64,000 nucleotides of DNA from Montifringilla adamsi (lineage: Eukaryota; Chordata; Aves; Passeriformes; Passeridae). Below the pieces are notes generated by a model. The model saw nothing but the letters and a program-made list of their open reading frames with translations, had not been told where the DNA came from and made no database searches. Shown piece by piece: positions 38,231 through 53,786 of the stretch; the stretch's first letter is position 1, and the number at the start of each line of letters is the position of its first letter. The position numbers and the translations under genes were made by a program. The stretch is taken from contig JAGGNK010006559.1 in NCBI GenBank assembly GCA_017590115.1, positions 5,439,642 through 5,503,641 on the forward strand. Reading direction: 5' to 3'.

Positions 38231-41200
38231 CCACGAACTAGATAGGGTTTTGCATATAGGGTGTTTGTTCAAAGTACAGATTATTATCTGGGCTATCTGC
38301 TTTTTCAGTTCATTTCACTTAGTTTCTTCTTGTGACAGCTTCTTTTGTCTAGACTCTACTTTTTACTTTTCTTCCTCTGCTACATATTTTGCTTCTGGTT
38401 AACACAACTTCTTCATTACAAGTGTAGCATTTAGAACCAAATTACACTTAAGTCCCACTGAAGTAAATACGCACACCTGTAAAAATGTGGTAAATTTTAT
38501 GCTATTCCACTTAACTCTGTTTGGTGTTGTAAGACTGAATGGAGTGAAAATATGGAAGCTATCTTGTTTTAAGATACAGGCTGTAGGTTTGCTTTACTGT
38601 TAGTATCCAGTCCACCAGAAATGGAAATACTAGAAATAAAACAACTAAGAGATTATGATCTAATGGACAGTATCTTTTTTTATTTCCCCTAACTTTATAT
38701 AGATTTTAACAAAAAAAAAAGGCTGATTCATATGGAATTTAAAATTTTTCAAAATACTAGAAATTATTAAAAGAATTCTTTAAAAGTACAGGCTATTGAT
38801 GCATTATTTAAGATAAGACACTGTGATGCTTGGTTTGTAAAATGATTAAACTTTTTTTTTTCTCCTGCAATGCTTTCAGAAAGAGATGTGAATTGTCACA
38901 GGATAGAAAAGGTTTGGCCATAGCAATGATCACAAAAATACTCTCAGCCTTGGACACCTGACAGTTGAGCTAGGATTTATGACTGTGTTCTGATCCTTTC
39001 AATTTCTTTCTAGTTCTACTTTTGGGGCTAGAAACTTCCCTGAAACTTTAGCTAAGTGTCTCTTTCTGTTGTGACCTATTGTCTTTGGCCAGCCAAGGTC
39101 TGCAGCAGTCTCCAAAGGGATTGTCAATAAGGGAGAAGAAGCTCTTTTCTGTCCTGTGGAGGAATTATATTTGGCATAGCCACTCTTCAGGTGCTTCAAG
39201 CAGAACTGCCCTGTGAAACAAATCAGAGAAATCCCAAAGGGAATAGTGTCAAAAGAATCAAAGAAATGTGCATGTCCTGCATTATCTGGTTAATCTTCGT
39301 TGTAAAATAAAGAGCTCCTTCAGAGCTGAATTTGATCCAAGAAACTCTTGACAGTTTCTTTGATGCTTTTTCAAACCAGAAAGGATATTTTTTTAACTTA
39401 AAATTTCAGCAGTGAAAGGACATCTATGAGTGATACATATGTGCCATTTGGCTTCTCTATGATCCTAGGAATTAGTAAAGCAGTTTTGAAACTTGTGGTG
39501 ATGGACCTTTTTCTTTAGTTGGATTACACTTTTATGAAGTCATCAGTCTCATCTTCACTGGAGCACTGACTCCTCCAGGGATTCAGATAAATACCAAAAG
39601 AGACAGAGCTGCTCTTTCAGAAATTAGATTTAGAAAAATGAAAGCTGCATTTCTGCACAGTTTTCTAGAGATGCATCATGTTTTGTATTATTCAGGGTTA
39701 ATGATTTTTTTCCCCACCGATATAGTGAACCTGCTCAAAAAGTGCTACCTTCAGCATGAAACCATTCCTGGATGCAAAGGAGTAGCTGGGATCCAGTTAG
39801 TAATATTCTAGTTGACACAAACCTTTGTGACCCTGTGTACAAGGAGGGTCCACCGGCAGACAGCATCATTCTGGACTTCAGAGCACAATCAGAAAAGGAG
39901 TAAGCTTAGGAATTTGAACATCTGTCAGAAGACAGCACAGTCTTGGAATAGGAGAGTGTTAAATTGTTGAGGAAAGTCCCTAGAAATGAGAAGATTTAGG
40001 AAATAGTTCTTGGACTTGTTTCAGTGAGTATTTTTGCAGAAAAACATAAGGAGGAGTATTGGCTTCCCAAAAGGGATGGATTCCAGCCCCAGCACATATG
40101 CTTTTCCATAACTTTTTCTCCAGTTTCACGGTTACCCTAGAAATGTAGAGCTGAAAATTATCAGGCGAATAACCAAACATCCAAGTAGATTTATCCATAG
40201 ATTTTTTTCCCATTAGAGAGACAAAAGCCAAAATATTTGCTTGGAGGCTGCTGCCTGCTTTTTCATAGACCAGTTTCATTCAGTCTCACTGCTTTGCTTT
40301 TGAAAGTCAAATTTTAAGAGAACATGGAGATATTCAGAGAAAGCTATTTTTGGTGCCTAGTCTTTTAAGAAAGAATCATGAAATCAGTGTTTTAAAAGGG
40401 GATGAAAAGAGACTTACAGTCTCTATAAATCCTATTACCATGCAGATATATAGTGAAGGTTTTTTTTATGTCATGGATTGAAAGATCTTTAGGAAATACA
40501 GAAGTGATACCTTATTCTTTCTTGGAAAAAGCCAATTTACTCAGCCACTTTCTATAGAACCAGAGTGTTGCTATAATAAATAGCAGGATCATAATCAGGT
40601 AGGAACAGCACTTCCAGATCTTAAATGTCATGGATTATACCTTAAATGTTGACTTGTGTAGAGATCTGCTATCCAAGATATAGTTATGCAGAATATAGTT
40701 ATTGCTTGGAAAAGTGTTGTTAGCAAAAGGAAAGAAAAAGGAAGAAATCTGTAATGATCTTTTCAACAGTCTGCAAGACATAGTATTTCATGTTGCAAAA
40801 TCAACTTTCTTTTCCATGCCTGCAAATGGCAAATAAAAACTGGGCAAAGCAAAGCAGATGGAAAAAGTGTTTTCGTTTTTTTTTATGAACTGACTTAAAT
40901 CTCGGTGAAGGTTGGCATATGAAAATGGCAGTTTCAACTACAAAACTCCCGGAAATATTTCATCTAAGTATATTTTAACCACAAGAGTATTTTCCACATC
41001 TTGGACTTGATACTACTGTATTGGTACTAAATTTCTCTGAAGTCTGTTCATTGAGATGTAGGGAACATATGATTAAATTCAGATGTTAGTGTGTTTTCCC
41101 TGATGGCTAGTCCGTGGTTTGTAGAGCTGCAAATGTTTCTCTCCTCATAAAAGAAGCAATTCCTTAACTTTAATGATACCTGTGCTTAAGTGTGGTTCCA

Positions 41201-44200
41201 AAACACATAGCAGAAATCATGTAGAAACTAATTACACCACCTGATTTTCACCGTAACAACTCATGTAAAATAAATCTATGATGGGGTTATGGGTCTTACT
41301 CATCTTGTATTTTTCATGCTTTTATTCTGATTTATTTTAATTTTGTTTCATTGTGCTTGATTCATTTATCTGTATAGTGTTTTCGTTTTAACCATGAGGT
41401 TAAAAAAAAAAAAAAATAGAAAACCAGAAAAATCCACACTGTGTGGTCCTCTTCTGGCTTTTTCATGGTTTTATGGGTTAGTGCTGAGCTGACTGCTAGA
41501 CTGAAGACAGAATTCAGGATCTTGGGGCCTTGTTTTCTCTGTGGCAGCTTTGCTATTGCCAGAGCAATTACCATCTCTGTTACTGTGAGAAGTCTCAGGC
41601 CCTGATCTTTAGAGGGTTTCAAAACTGCCTGTTCTTGAATGCAGATAGTGTTAACAAACATTTCTTGTGTAAAATTGCAGGCAGAGGGGTCGTTTCACTA
41701 GTGCTTTCCTTTTAATAGATATTTCCCCCAGAAATGGCCTGCAACCTCATACAGTCTTTCATTTCAAAATCACTCCACAGAGTGGAGGCTAGAGCTCCTT
41801 GTTTGTACTTTCATTGTGTTGATAAAGAAGATCGCTTTAAATTTGGGTAAAACGTTGTTCAGTGCTATTTTTTTTCCCTGTACTTCATTTGTAGACCTCC
41901 GTAAAAATTGTGACAGCTGTGCCATTGCTGCATACAGCACCCTGGATAATGCATATGAGGCGATTGACTAGGGGTCTGTTCAGTTACCTGCTGAGGATCA
42001 CAGAGAAATAATTGATGGAACCCCAGAAGTTTCCACTGAGAAATGCTGATCCTGGTGATTTTTAGAAGGATTAATTCTAAACTGTGTCATCTAGACTGAA
42101 CTGGATAGTGATGCTTTGGGACTTAAAAATGTTTTAAATCCACATGGTTTTTACTCAGTTACTTTGGATACATTTTCTAGCAGATGGTTCAGACCTGTGC
42201 TAAATTCTGCATAAGAAGGCAGGCCATCCTCATGCATCTCCACACTTGCAGCTTTTTAGTACAGTGCAAGACTCCTCTGGCTGTTTCATCTGTGAAATCT
42301 CAGTTCAGAACAATGGGGGTTAAAGACATTTTTTGACTCAAGACTAATGGCAGAGAGAGAGTGAATGTAATTTTCTAGGAGTAGAGGGGATAGATGAGAT
42401 TTCTGTTAAGCTGAATTAGTCTGCTAAGTGTTGCTAAGAGAAGAATGCCTCTGGGTTTGAGCAGGGCTAAAACTCCTCTTTGTCTTGCTACTGTGTCTGC
42501 AGGTAGAAAATGGTGTGGGTTTTGGAAGAGCCACATCACAGTCCTGTATTGCACTCTCACCATAACGCCTCAGGAGAAGTGTAGGAAGTCTCAGAGCTCA
42601 GATGGGCCTCCTGACAACTCTTACCCAGCAATGGGAAACCCAGCAGTGCCCACAGGAACATGATGCAGTAGACAGGGCTTTTCATCAGATGGCCTTAGTT
42701 TTGACACACTGTGATAAGATCAGACATTTGCAGTAAAGGTGATAAAAATCCATATTTGTCCTATTTACTCTAAAACACCTGTAATAATAAATATATTGTA
42801 CATAAAATAGTTCAACATAAAAAAAATTTCAGCAGGTGAACGTGGTAAGAGTGTCCTAAATTTCACATAAACAGTACATGCCATAACTGCTGCTCATAAT
42901 TGATACTGATTGTTCACCGCACAAACAAAAAATGTGCCATATGGTAAAGCTTGATTGATAAGCAAGAAACATCCAGATATACTCACATTGTGAAGTTTTT
43001 TGGTTCTCCATGCGATTCTAGGTCCATACCATAACAGGGGTTATATTGGGATATAGAATAAGGCAATGCCATTATTGCTGATGTGCTTTATTTATTTACA
43101 GTTTCAAAGAAGTTTGGTTTTAGTGACAGTAAAAAGGCTAACAGTAGGAAGAGTTTTCAAAGATCAAGTATAATGTATATCTTGTTCCAAGGTGTTAGTA
43201 AGGAATGTCTGATAACTGTGAATGTTTTTAAGAAAGGAAGAAATAAACCCTAAAGAGTTCACTCAGGGAAAAAGATGATCTACCTGTGAAAAACAGGTGC
43301 AAATTTGGAAAATGTACTTCTATGTTGATTTTGCTTTGTGGAGTTTACCAGGTGAGTTAATTTTTTTGTGAGAAAGAATGTGCTTGCACAATGCCCTTAG
43401 GCAATAAACAATAACTTATGAAGATTCAAGTTCTTGGAATACAGTCATCCTACAACTTCTGTATCCAGCTGTTTCTAAAATACATATTTTCCTGAGTAAT
43501 GAACACAGGTAAAGCTTTTTTCATGCTAGTGTGCACCAGTGTCTTACCATGTTAATTTCTTTTTCCTAGACAGATAATTTACAGTTTGGAAAAATATTTC
43601 TAATTAAGGACACAGTATTCCAATCCATTCCAGTTTTTCACCAAACATCAAGCCTGGCTGAAAGGGTTCAGATTGTTTTATAAGCAGAACCCTCTTGAGG
43701 TTGTATGCAACTTCAGAAATTCAGGTAGAAAAAATGATACTGATTATTTCTTTACCTACCTTTATTTGTTTGGGATGTTTTCCTCCTCTCTGCCCTTTAA
43801 AGAAAAAAATAATCCTATACATATCACAGTTACTAAGAACTCAGTGCAAAGGCTAAGGAAGGAAATAAGTTTCTAAAAAGGTAGTGTTATCCCTAAACAG
43901 TAATTACAGCAGTTATAAAAATAGTAGCTAAATACTACCTAATATTATATTTGTAGCTATATGGCATAAAATTAGTAGCTATATTTTATACACTGAAGGA
44001 AATAGACAATGGTATGTAACATGCAGACGAGGAAGAAATTCCAGGTGAAACCCACAACACTAAATACTTATTTTGCATTTACTGGCATCGGTTGGTTATT
44101 TCTTAGCTACTGTTTTTCCAGCAACAGCGATTCTAATTATAATGATATACCATCACAAAGAACATTGCTAGGAAGCTGAACCCCACAGTTATCCAAAGGT

Positions 44201-47200
44201 GAATTATCCAACTTCAGGTTGGTTGTGCCACCTGTGCAGAGGCCTGAGCTGGCTGCCCGTGAGCTCGCTCGGGTCTGGACCCTGCATGGCAGTGTTTGCA
44301 TGAAACTGTGCATTGGACCCCTCAGGATGAGTTGGCATTTCCTCCTGAGCCTTCTCCACAGGCTGTCTTTTCTCTGTTACATCCATATTGTACCTTCCAT
44401 TTCAACTTTGCAGTGGCTTAATTTGTACAAATATTTTATATTACCTAGAAAGCTTTTTTCTCTCAGCTATCTCATCATTACTCTGATAATTCGTTGAATC
44501 TTCATTTTAGTTGCTCACAGCCATACAAACTTGACTGGCCCTATAGCTTATGATATACCCATAAGGCTGTACTGGTTTAATTTGAGTTCTGGCCTTGGCC
44601 TGGTTTTCTGAGGAATAAGGTACAAGTTGGCCAAATACTAAGACAAAATCAGAGAAATTCTTGATCCTGTGCAGTTTTCTTGACCTGGTGCAATATTTAA
44701 CCTAAATGTCTTAAGAGATCCTCTTGGTCCAGGCTTGTCTATGAGGCAGATATAGTCTGAGTAAAATCTGTGTTCACTCCCTAAATTTTCAGATGATATC
44801 AAGCAAATTTGAGCAGGGGGCTATAGAGTGTTTTATCTGAACTAGTTAAGATTTGAGTCTTGCCAGTTCTCTATTTATCGTGAGGACTTTTTGTTCTTGA
44901 TAGTCACAAATATAACTGTTCCAGTCTTTTTCAGTTGCTGCTGGGTGTGCTTATTGCTTTTTCAGGCAGCTATGGTGAGAAGATGATCTAACCCAGAGCA
45001 CTTTTCACAACCCTAGTCTGAGGTGGTTTGGTGCAATGTTATGTCTGTGGACACTTGAATATAGCCCATGTAACTCAAATTATAGTTCTGTTAAAACTGA
45101 TAGAAAGTAGTGAAACAAAATTTAGGGTTTTATGTGAGCTGTGAAATCCTACTCATGAGGCCTGCAAAGAATGAACAAGTCTCCAGGGATATTTAAAGCT
45201 TTAAAAGCTTATTGTCCTAAGGAAGAGCCGTGTTCACAAATTTTCTATTCCCAAAAATGGCTTTGGTTAAAAAAGAGCTTTGGCAAATGTTGCACCTCCT
45301 GAGAAGTAGGCTCTAAATGGTATTTTGGGATTACTGCTTCTGCTCTGGAGGTCTGAGGAGAAACTTCAGGATTGCCAGACTGATGCTGGAACATAAAAAC
45401 AGATGTCTGCTGTTTAACTGTGTGTCTGTTCACTACATCTTTCATTGTGTAATCAGATTTGCCTCCTGTCTGAAGGTATTTGGTTAAGAAATCAAGAGAA
45501 CTCAGTTCTCTAGTCATTATGACCTGCACACAAACTACAGTAACTATTTTGAGGAGCAAAGTCAGATGATGCCCAAAAATATTTTAATCTTTATGGCTTC
45601 TGAAGTAATAGGAACATGCTGTGACTCTGGGGCATATTAACAAACTAAAATCCTTATTTGGATGAACCTCTTTAATACTACCTCAAGTATGATGCAAATT
45701 TTATAAGAAAATAAAGCATTTTAATTTTTAATGCTGTCAAATATCTTGGTAATGTTTGGAAAAGACAGAATTTCAGCTCTGTTCTGGAATATTTTTGCAA
45801 AATTACCTACCATCCATGCCTGGTTACGCAGATTGCAAAGTTTTTAGATGGCATATGCCCTGACAGGTCCCCTCAGAGGATCGTCAAGTATTTTAGTGTG
45901 GAGATGAGCTGTAAAATGTAAGTCAACAGTTTTCAGACTGTTATTTCCTGATTGCAATGTGTGGTGAATTAGCAGAGGAACACTACATAAGAAGCCTTTG
46001 CAAGTTTAGCACGGTGCTAATACTGCAGCCATGTTAACTACCAATATCAGATCATTCTCCAGCATAGCACGGAAATTGCAGACTATCAGATATGTGCAGT
46101 AGGAGTTTGACAGTGAAGTCCTGTACAATGCAAAATAGGTGTTAAAAAAGTCAATAAACAGGTGATGACACACTATGGGAAAATTAATGGGTGAGGAAGG
46201 AAGGTGGTGGAATGTTCTGTTATTTAGCTTAAAATAAAATTTTTGAGGAAAAAAAACTCCACGTCTTCTTTTCATATTTAGTTTTTAGAACAGATCTTAC
46301 AGAAAAAAAAAAAAACATCTTCATACAGAACTGTGAATGTGTTAAGAAACAAATACTTTTTAACTATCTTTCTACAAAATATTTAACTTAGTTATTTAAG
46401 GCAGAAGGCTGTTTTTTCCATGGAGTAATAGTAATAGAAATAGTTTCTGGTTCTTTCAATAGCTTCATTCCTGTCTTTTGAAATGGGTGTTACCCATAAG
46501 ACAGGGAAGGGAAGCCTTCTTTGATTGGTCTACTCTGCAAGACTGCTAATACACCTATCCATGGCTTTCTGTTGCACAAAAGCTTGAAAAACTTGAATTT
46601 GTACTTGAATCTCCATGACGATCTGTGGCTCTGAAAGGAAATGGTGCTTTTAGATGCAGTTTACAGAGCATGACTCTGCTGGTCTTACCCGGACACGTGA
46701 GGCCAAAGGAGTAGCAGCTCTGGGTCCAGCAAGTTCAACTAAAGCAGCCTCAGCAGGGGAAGTTGAGAATAGACTTTTGTCCTATGGCCTTGTATCACGC
46801 CAACATCAGCATCCAAAAAGCATACTAAAGAGGTGATTGGCTCTGTTTGACTGTTGTTGGAAATGGTTGAAGGGATGGTGATGAAAAAATCCCAGAGCAA
46901 CAGCAGCAAGGCATGTTTTGTTAATCATTTTTTAAGCACTACTTTCCAAGCAGGTAAGCACATTAATAACTTGCAAAGGGTAATGTGTGTGTTCCCTGAA
47001 GCATTTTTTCCACCAGTGTGGAACTCATATTGTGATTGGAAAAAAAAAAATTCTTTGCTTATGAAGTTTAATATTGATCATAGCTGGGTAAAATTGCACA
47101 GAAGAATGAGGAAGAGCTGCATAATCACGTACTTCTAGGACTTTCACTTGTCTTAATTCACAGCCATTTTTGAAACATATAGCTAACTTTAAGTGTTTGT

Positions 47201-50200
47201 CTGTTCATGTGAATTCATTTCACATCTTGAAGTTTTTTCTAGTTACAGACATATGATATTGCCGTATGCTGAAATAAATCTAGCACTTGATGGATTTCTT
47301 TTCCATCATGATGTAGTTAGTCCTGATAGTTTACATTCTTCATAAAGAATGACAAAAAGAAATATGGTGGTAGTGGATAAGGGAAGAAGCCATAAACCAA
47401 GGAAAAAACATTGCTTAATCTGTGTTGCTTGCCTGATTCTCTTCCTTTATTTTTTTCTGCTCCTTTCAATTCCACTCAGTCATGATAGACCACAGATATA
47501 TAGCATAAGTAAAGCTAATATTACTAGTGTGTTAGACTGCGTGTGCACTTGGTATAATAATTTCCTATTTCTTATTTTTTTCCCAATTATACATTTAATA
47601 TTACAGAAGAAAAGACAATATATTGATTTGGAAGAGAAATAACAGTCAAACATGAAATAATCTGCTTTGTCTTATTCCTTGCTTCTTTTTATTCTCAATT
47701 GTGTTTCTACGCTCAATTGGTAGTCTGGGCTCTCTCTATGACAAAACTTCATTTAAAAGGTACTAACTAATCATGTTTAATTTGTTTTCCTTGAAGTTGT
47801 AAGGCTCAGTTTAGGTCCCTAAACACAAGCAACTTGTGAGTATCTTTAGAGATTCCTTGTAGTGTCACTCCTGGTCTCTCTGCCAGTCCAGAAGGACAGA
47901 GAATCTACTACGAACCCATCTTGTCTGAAATCCATCTACAGATCAGATATACTAGAACATTTCAGGTAGCGGGCAACTCAACTGTGCTCAGAAGCACTTT
48001 ATTGAGTCGTACTCAAGTAAATAGTATGGATCAATTTGTTGTTCATGCATTTATGTTTTCAGATTTTGCCATTTACTTTTGTGGGTAAAGTCTTGATAGG
48101 TTAGTGCAGGAGCTTTTTCATCCTCATATTGCTTCTGCAGAAGGCAAACATTTGTATTCTGTTACTCTTAAAGTGCAGGAATATTACATAGCAATTAGCA
48201 CTGTGAGGATAATTGCCTCTTATGGATACATTATGCCTCAGTTGTTTACTGCTAAGTGAAATGTGGAATGTTGGTATCAAATTAGGCAATAATGAAGGCA
48301 AGAGCTTGACAGAAGGGAACCTGTTCCTTGCTTGTGGATTCTGAGTAAGGAACTCTCTTTATGTATGAGGAGTGTGAGTCTGCTAAGTCTGTAGATCTTG
48401 TCAGAAAAACCTTCTACTTTGGAAAATATGCACCATTCCCTGTGACTGCTCTGCATTTATGTTGAATCCCAGTAATACGTTGCTATAAATCCGGAGAAAA
48501 ATTGTCAATTACCAATATCCACTTGCATGCTCTGGTAACCAGCGTGAGTCTTGAAGAAAACGACTTTGCTCCTCTCTGTCCTTCACATTTCATTTCTAAA
48601 AATGTTGTGCAGTTTCATCTGCAAAACTCATTCTGATAAGCTCACTGAACTGCTGAAATTGTCTCCTTTCAATAAATCTGCAATTACCATGTTATTTAGA
48701 ACATCCACTGCGGACTAAATCACAGTATAAAAGGGCATAAACTGTGTGTAATCACGAGTACAATGTGTACAGTTCTTTCTACACTGACCCTAATCACTGC
48801 TTTGCAAGAATGCGCTATACAACATTCACTACACGTAATGAGCAAAATAACATGGGGTTATTCACAAATTCTGCTACTATTTTCCTTACTTTGTTCTTAA
48901 CAGTAAAAAGAAAGTCAACCAATTTCTTAAAGCTTCTTCTGAAGCATCCTAAAATAAGACCTCACCTTTTCCACCCTGCTCTCCAAAGAAACTTCTGGAG
49001 AAATTTCTGTGAAATGTAGAAACATGCAGTGGAGCAGTGAAAGACAAATTCTGTTTCTGTGTCTTTGACTTTTGGTGAAAAGTAGGAGAAAGGCACTTAG
49101 GTTTTTTTAAATGTTCAAAATGTTTAAGTGTTTAAATGTTTGGAATGTGAAAAGGCAAGTGGAGGAATGTAGCCTACACACAGACTGTGGAGGACAGGTT
49201 TTGGTGTGGAGTGTTGTCTCTTTCGAGTCTGTGCTATTTGTCCTATTCCCTTGTGTTTGTCTGACATTTTAGTATGTGCAAGAGCCCTGCATAAATAATG
49301 AAGGGAATTTTTTTTTAAATCAAAATGCATTAACGAATCCCATCCACCACACTAAGGACTTTTTATTCTAAAAACATTAATGTAGAAGAAATATTTTTAA
49401 ACTATATGCTGTATAATGCTAAATATTTTAATGGACTATCCATAATGAAAGGCTAGAGATTTACCAGAGATTTGTAGAGATTTGATTAATTATATAATTT
49501 GAACCCTTTGGTAATATGTGGTAATTATCATTTGTGTTAGATTAGACCCTACTGGTAGAATATTGTCTGCTTTGTTGATCATTTAGTGTTATAACATTAT
49601 TATTTTTAATATATTAAAAGTGTTATGTGGGTTTTTTAATAGACTGCTCTTGAAAACTACATTAATATAATATCTAAAGCATCTTTTCCCTTTCAAAAAA
49701 TTATTTCCCCCCCCCTTAAAGACTTCTGTCTCTTGAGCTGCCTTGTTGGTTTTCTGAAAAAATTCTGTTTATACACTAGTCCATTATCCTCTCTGGGAAA
49801 CCAGCGTTGCATTTTAAACCAGTCAAGTGAGCCGACTGGATTTGGCAGTACACACGTGTGGAGAGCTTGAAAGGAATGATACAATTGATTCCTTGTGTTT
49901 AACTCCATTATCATCCACTTTTTGTTAGTTGGCTATTCAGGAGATAAGTAGTGGGTCAAGACTTTGATAAAAATCAAGAGCTAACTATTAAGTATATTAC
50001 AGGTCACTGTGGTGATTTTTTAATACCCAGTCTTGAATGAGAAAATATTACTGTCATTCTAATGAAATATAAGCTAGGATGTACAAGTTAAATAATTCAG
50101 TAAAGCAACATTTTTAAAGTAGGCAGTATTGAAAAAATGTTGCTTGGTTTTTTATTTCTTTTTATTTGTCACACACCATTAAATGTGCTTTCCTCCAGGC

Positions 50201-51302
50201 TAAATGAGACATCTGCTACTTTGGCCTACTTATCAAAAGAAATGAAACTTTTATTGGCATGACATCATTACATTTAAGCTTCTTTAGGAGAGGAAGAAGA
50301 TATAAATGGATGACACTAGGATGCCATTTAATATCTAGGTGAACTACCTCTTGTTAGCAGGGGGAACTGTTAATTTGTCAATGAACACTCAAGTTCAAGC
50401 ACTTCTGTATGCGTTCTCCTGTACTCACAGACAAGTCCCCAGAGAGATTATATCCCAGATTTTAACATCAGAGCGGCCACCAGCTGCTGCCTTGGGAAGA
50501 AGAGAGATTAGCCAGTCAACAGGAGCAAGAAGTTAAGGATGTTGATGTGTACACAGGTTTTAGAATTCAGGATTTCTTGACATCAGAGTTGGATTTTAAG
50601 TTTCTTGAAGCTATTGTTTTAAATTATTGGCAGATTAAAAAACAATGTGTAGTTCACCGGTTATTGTCATCACTGTGATTGCAATCAAATGCAAGATGGT
50701 TTAGGGGACTTTTTGTGAGGTCTTTTTAATGCCAAAATTAAAGCTTGATTTCTGGATAGAATTCTGAAGCTACAGTCACAGAATATAGAAGAGATTGCTT
50801 CATTCCACCTGTTAGCCTGGAGCTCTCAGTTTTCTCTATTCATCACATACTGCTGTCTCAAAGGAGTCAGTAACATTTTCTTTCTAATGCTGATGTCAGG
50901 TATTGCCAGTGGGAATGCTACACTTTCCTCAGTCTAGGTTTCTGGAAATTTTAGATATGTAGTCCATATGTAGTACTGGATTTCAAAAGGCAAGCATGGG
51001 AGGAAACAATTAGTGGCAAACTTCTGCCTGGAAAGAAAGTGCTTTCTCTGTTCTCTTTTTTAATTTCTCATGTTCTTTACTAAGAAATTTTATTCAAGCA
51101 TACAGTGTCAAATTGAGTTTCCTAGAGGCTTGCCCAAAGCAAACCACATTAGTAATTGAGAGCTGTTTCAAAATAATGGTGCAGTAATAATATTTGAATA
51201 TTTCTTAGTAAAATCTGTGACCAAAAAAAAAAGCCAAACCAATCCCTAAATAAATTGTTTAGTATGTTTTTCCATTTCTGTGTGTCCCCATGGTTTGCAT
51301 TT

Positions 51303-51640
51303 CATAGGGTCCTAGAATGGAAAGACTTTAAAGAGACCTTCTCTTCCTTCCCTGTCTGAAAATATGTTATAAAGCATGTCAATTATATTTCTGTTCTTTG
51401 TGACATCTTTTTGACCACCTTTCTGGAAGTTCTCAAGGAAATTAGATATTGTAATATCTTCATCCCGCCCATTCCAGCAGTTCATGCAGTTACAAATTTT
51501 TCTAATCCCTAAGCTCAGTCTTCTGTGCTGCAGTAAAAATCTAATTTTTCAGCTGTAGACACAGAGAAAAGATTACCCACTATCTGAACATGGCATTCTA
51601 GTTGAGTCCTACGTAGTCGCAACAGTGTTACCTTTTTCAC
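51303..51640 (-). mobile_element. Possible ancient CR1-like fragment, antisense
   Basis: The reverse complement has the order expected of an old CR1 3' end: a patch near GACTGAGCTTAGGGATTAG, an A-rich segment, a GAACTGCTGGAATGGG patch, and a final TTCCATTCTAGGACCCTATG. Each patch is diverged, so this rests on the order of weak matches. Confidence 0.45.
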
Positions 51641-52276
51641 ATATGATACTGCTAAATAAAAATGACTAAAAAAAGTTTCTGCAATTCATTGTTCTTGCCT
51701 CACAATTCTAATTAAGGTATGGTGTCATGATGGTGGTAGGGTGGGATTATTCCTCTCCTTTTTCCCAGAATTCTTGGCTGAGATCTTCTCAGCTTTGCTG
51801 TCTCATGCACCACTGGTGATAATTTTTAATAGCTACAGATCCTAGACAGATGCCTTTCAGCTAACTTTGGCAGGGTTCTGGATCACTGCATTTCCATGCG
51901 GTTTTCCAGTGGGATTTTTGTTTCAGTCCACAATGTAACATCTTGATTTAGGCCAATTCTCCTCAGCTTTTTTGAGTTAAAGAAAACTTATTTAAAGTAG
52001 TCTTAGAGGCTTTAATAAAGTCAAAACATATGTGTCCACTACTGTGCTTCCAAACTTGAGGCCTGTTGCCTTGTCAAAGAAATAAAATGTTTTTAATTTT
52101 CTGTGTGATGTGTTTGTGTTTTTAGCAAGTCTTTTTTTGTCTCCTGCTGATTTGGCGGAGGTGAGGAGGAGTTCTGTTTCTTGCATGTAGTCTGCTTAGT
52201 TGTTCTAGAGGTCTTTAATTCTTCATGTGTCTTCTTTTAGGGTTTTAGAAAAAGCCTTGGAAAAAAAGCATACAGC

Positions 52277-52301
52277 TTTTTTTTTTTTTTTTTTTTTTTT
52301 T
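52277..52301. repeat. Poly-T run (25)
   Basis: The longest homopolymer in the window, 25 T, preceded by AAAAAAAGCATACAGC. Confidence 0.97.
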
Positions 52302-53328
52302 GCTCTTTTGAGATCTTGCATGCAAGTTTTGCAGATAGTCAATTTTCAAGTAAACAAGGTGACCAACAGGCCTAGGTGTGAAAACACCCAGCTTAGATCC
52401 AACTACCCTTTAGCATGCCTGTTCCTGCCTTGCTTCAGCCTACGATCTTGACTCCTCACGTGGGCATTTTTGACAAACAGTAGGTCATAGCTGATTTTTG
52501 TAGTGGCTACTCGTACAAAAGAAGCGTTGCATTCTTAGTCATCTTGATGTCCATTTTGGCTGCTTTTCCTTTTTTCTTCAATACCAAACCTCTTTTCTCT
52601 TTGGTGTTCTTTTTACCATAGTTTGTATGGCAGTTGCACAGTTCTGCTGCACCCTACTGATTTCTGTCTTTGCAGGCATCTGTACTTAGTGATTTGACCA
52701 CCTTTGTCGTATGTTTCCTTCTCATCTCCAGAAGCTGAAAGTATAGAGGATGGTTTTCTAAACTTGGATAACTCTTTAACCATCATCATCTTTGCTCCAT
52801 AGAAGGTAATACATGCTTTTCAAGATTTAGCAGCCTATGAGAATTTCATAGGTTATAAACAAAAAGCCTTCCAGTCTCTGTACAGAGAAACTTGAAGCAG
52901 ATTGGGCCTTGTTGTGTATGTATCTGTATTAATCTGTGGTCTCTTGGGACTTAATGTGCACAATCCAAGTGGAAGTTTTTCTATGACTTCCCCTCAGCAT
53001 CCTTTCCCACACATCCCTTCTGTGTTAGGCTATTGATTCTCTGCATTATTCAAAAGTAAAATGTCCCTCTGACCAGCCAGAGTATGTTACCAGAACAGCA
53101 GAATAAACCATAGCATAATGTTTTTACAGTTTGCAAAATTTTATTATACACTGTAAATTGAAGGAGTAATGACATACCTCTCTGGTTTTAGACACAACTC
53201 TGTCAGTCACAACGAACAGGATACATTTTTCTCTCCCTGAAATGGGTATCAACACCAGCAGTGTAAATGACTTGCATAGAATTTGAAAAATGTATATATA
53301 TCTTTTTTTCCACTAGAAACCTATGTAG

Positions 53329-53385
53329 GGACTGATTTTTTGGTTTTTTGTTTTGTTTTTTTGGGGGTTTTTTTTTGTTTGTTTG
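53329..53385. repeat. T-rich tract with G interruptions
   Basis: Runs of T broken by GG, G and GGGGG, similar in make-up to the tract at 3981-4039. Confidence 0.85.
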
Positions 53386-53786
53386 CTGTTTCAGCATGTA
53401 AATCTCATCTATTACCTCTTGATTTCCAGGAATTTTTCAGTCTGTCTGTATAAAAGCGCTTCCAGATATTGTAGAGCTAGGCATAAATGAATAGCCAAGA
53501 TGTAGCATTTTTTCTTATAGTCATTTTGTCTCTCTCATATTTGGCAGTCGTAGTATGTGGCTAATGAAGGAGTTCTTTTATTTACAATGTGAACTGTGTC
53601 GTGTCACTATATAGGATTTCCATTCCTGGCTGTGTCATTATCAGTACAGCTAAAACCAACACAAGTTTGTTAAATAAATCCCATGGGTTTACTTTAGATT
53701 GAAATTTTCATTGTAAAAGTTGTTCTTTCGATTAAGTAAGAAGGAGGAATGGAGGAGACAGAGAATGAGGCTCCTGGGATCATACA

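Noticed and set aside
44219..44360. GC-richer patch considered as an exon or small CpG island
   Set aside because: Too short, few CpGs, no matching splice pair, and not similar to the expected next FN3 module.
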